From: JAUMBM01 sp964441755
GTDB lineage: Bacteria > Bacteroidota > Bacteroidia > Chitinophagales > Saprospiraceae
Reading direction: 5' to 3'
DNA: 64,000 nucleotides
Assembly (NCBI GenBank): GCA_964441755.1
Contig: CAYTVG010000002.1
Span: 186,001-250,000, forward strand
A program made the position numbers and the translations under genes. Below the pieces are notes generated by a model. It did no database searches, had not been told where the DNA came from, and worked only from the letters and a program-made list of their open reading frames with translations. Below, piece after piece: positions 63,701 through 64,000 of this stretch; the first letter of the stretch is position 1; every line of letters starts with the position of its first letter.

Positions 63701-63895
63701 TGGAAAAATGGCCTCGCCTGGGCGCTTATTGGTGGTCTGAGCAGCTCTATGCTGCTGACGCTGCTGGTAGTGCCTATCGTCTACATGCTTATGGAAAATC
63801 TGCGTATGTGGGTGACCGGCCAGCGAAACCGCCGCCGCGATCGCAAAGAGATAAAAAAGCAGCACCGGCTGAGCGGCTCAGGCGCTATGTCCTAG
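60737..63895 (+). CDS. RND efflux permease (AcrB/MexB-like)
   Basis: A 1052-residue inner-membrane proton antiporter with 12 membrane segments in the usual 1+5, 1+5 order and two large periplasmic loops. The proton-relay acidic pair D402-D403 lies in VGILVDDSIVVLENIYRHLE (membrane segment 4). The second-half FSIPMAMIGAFLAMAL and GIIMLVGLVAKNAILLVDF motifs and a basic C-terminal tail are present. The substrate class (drug, solvent or lipid) is not readable. The stop codon lies inside palindromic repeat copy C. Confidence 0.95.
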   Translation: MTITELSIKRPSLVIVFFLVLGLLGWFSYSKLSYELIPKFDAPVMTATTIYPGASPAEVEQSVSKKIEDALSGLEKVKGIRTTSRENFSLVVVELAQDAKPDLILQDAQRKINAIAAELPEDAKAPVLGKFSSSEFPIMNIGAFADMPATAFYDLAKNRIVPSLSTIDGVAKVSIVGGQEREVRINVNREKLELYRINMLQVVQAVRAANLDFPTGKVKNEGGQITVRLAGKVEAVDQLRELVVATNPQTNSGVQLGEIAEITDSAKEATDLSRVDGRDALGILIQKQSDANAVAVSEEVKVSLDKLAKQYEKEGLSFSIANNSSDFTLDAVDAVVHDLGIAVILVAAIMLLFLHSFRNAVIVMLAIPTSLLSTMILVYAFGFTLNLMTLLAMSLVVGILVDDSIVVLENIYRHLEMRKKPMQAALDGRNEIGFTALAITLVDVVVFLPIALSGGIVGMIMRQFALVVVFSTLMSLVVSFTLTPMLASRFSKLAHLSNATLMGSILLRFERGLDALSDAYVGLLKWSLRRWYAVLIIAFALFFWSFSLVSNGYIGTAFISNSDRGEFIVKVELPKEATLEATNQVVHKVEQYLFAKPDVKGVFSTIGRTTDAVGASNLNNLAEIQVKLVEGDKRELSSDFYARNVKNELEMLLPGVKVSSGLVSFFGGADQEPVQVIVSATDVSLARDYANQLLGWLRQTPGAVEAKLSYEEGNPEIRVNIHRERMAELGLNMQQVGATMQAAFSGNTDAKFRDGNNEYDINIRFDEFDRRNIEDVSGITFSNAFGRTIKLSQFAEISQTTGPSLLERKDRVPAVVVSSKVLGRQSGDIGAEIQAKIKENPPPAGVNIAYDGDLKAQEESFGSLGLALIAALLSVYFIMVALYDSWVSPFVVLFSIPMAMIGAFLAMALAMSTLDIFSIMGIIMLVGLVAKNAILLVDFATQRKQEGYGLARSILESGRLRLRPILMTTIAMVVGMLPIALAKGAGAEWKNGLAWALIGGLSSSMLLTLLVVPIVYMLMENLRMWVTGQRNRRRDRKEIKKQHRLSGSGAMS

Positions 63896-63946
63896 CGCAT
63901 ACGCCGGGTTTTTTGCCAGCGGCAAAAAATCCCCAAACGCTCTAAG
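63893..63946. repeat. palindromic dispersed repeat, copy C
   Basis: A 54-bp imperfect palindrome. TAGCGCATACGCCGGG and a T-run lead to TTTTTTGCC, a 3-nt AGC loop and GGCAAAAAA, then TCCCCAAACGCTCTA. The right border CGCTCTAAG matches copies A and B. It contains the RND stop codon and could also work as a terminator. Confidence 0.65.
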
Positions 63947-63964
63947 CTTGTATTTTTTTACGAT

Positions 63965-64000
63965 AAAAAAAGTTGCGGCCCTGGGCATCTGCCCGGGCCG
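63965..64000. terminator. probable terminator cut by the window end
   Basis: An A-run (63965-63971) precedes CGGCCCTGGGC, an ATCT loop and GCCCGGGCCG at the window edge, a 10-bp stem with one bulged T. The downstream T-run would lie outside the window. Confidence 0.6.

Overview
This 64 kb window comes from the chromosome of a member of the Bacteroidota, most probably the Saprospiria/Lewinella side of the phylum. Four things point there. Secreted proteins end in type IX secretion (T9SS) sorting domains of the FPNPTTG or WPNPV type. Many genes are preceded by the Bacteroidota -7 promoter box TAnnTTTG. The families DUF4159, DUF1573, DUF423, S9 peptidases and ASPIC/UnbV FG-GAP proteins occur together. 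A giant protein is built from a repeat with a GLSYTG core that I associate with Lewinella-like genomes. The species assignment is inference; no rRNA gene is present.

Layout. 1-8159: the 3' part of a WD40 double-propeller protein, a secreted S9 peptidase, an SDR epimerase-like protein and a T9SS-exported FG-GAP/ASPIC protein. 8160-9019: a non-coding stretch with an 80-bp palindromic repeat and a promoter-like box. 9020-14107: a 1695-residue surface protein with 14 tandem repeats. 14242-20258: housekeeping genes (xseB, a TlpA-like lipoprotein, purC, rpsU, xseA, ffh, an Rrf2 regulator). 20396-30906: a Wzi/RemB-like outer-membrane protein, fumC, a YkuK-type RNase H-fold protein, folC, RNase D and a large AsmA-like protein. 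31229-34143: a possible small RNA, two tRNA-Leu genes, hscB-rseP and a gene-free stretch with a second palindromic-repeat copy. 34144-41512: rsmE, DUF4159, PspC, a lipoprotein, DUF423, metG, queA and a bacilliredoxin. 41601-48433: acyl-CoA dehydrogenase, a CotH-like secreted protein, alkaline phosphatase and a T9SS alpha-amylase. 48545-57329: trmH, a receptor-like lipoprotein, guaA, a DUF1573 lipoprotein, polX, a FAH-family hydrolase, trpS and dapF. 57579-63895: a tetR-tolC-MFP-RND efflux operon, followed by another palindromic repeat and a terminator cut by the window edge.

How the genes fit together. Most of the window is core chromosome in short transcription units separated by strong bidirectional hairpin terminators. 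Four cell-surface or exported proteins (FG-GAP/ASPIC, the 14-repeat protein, amylase, S9 peptidase) suit a heterotrophic polymer degrader. No phage, transposase, CRISPR array or classic defence system was seen. The most unusual items are the 14-repeat Cys-paired protein, a dispersed palindromic repeat family (three clear copies and one decayed), a PolX enzyme that has lost its polymerase aspartates while keeping an intact PHP site, two genes whose -7 box lies only 4 nt from the ATG, and a possible short intergenic RNA.
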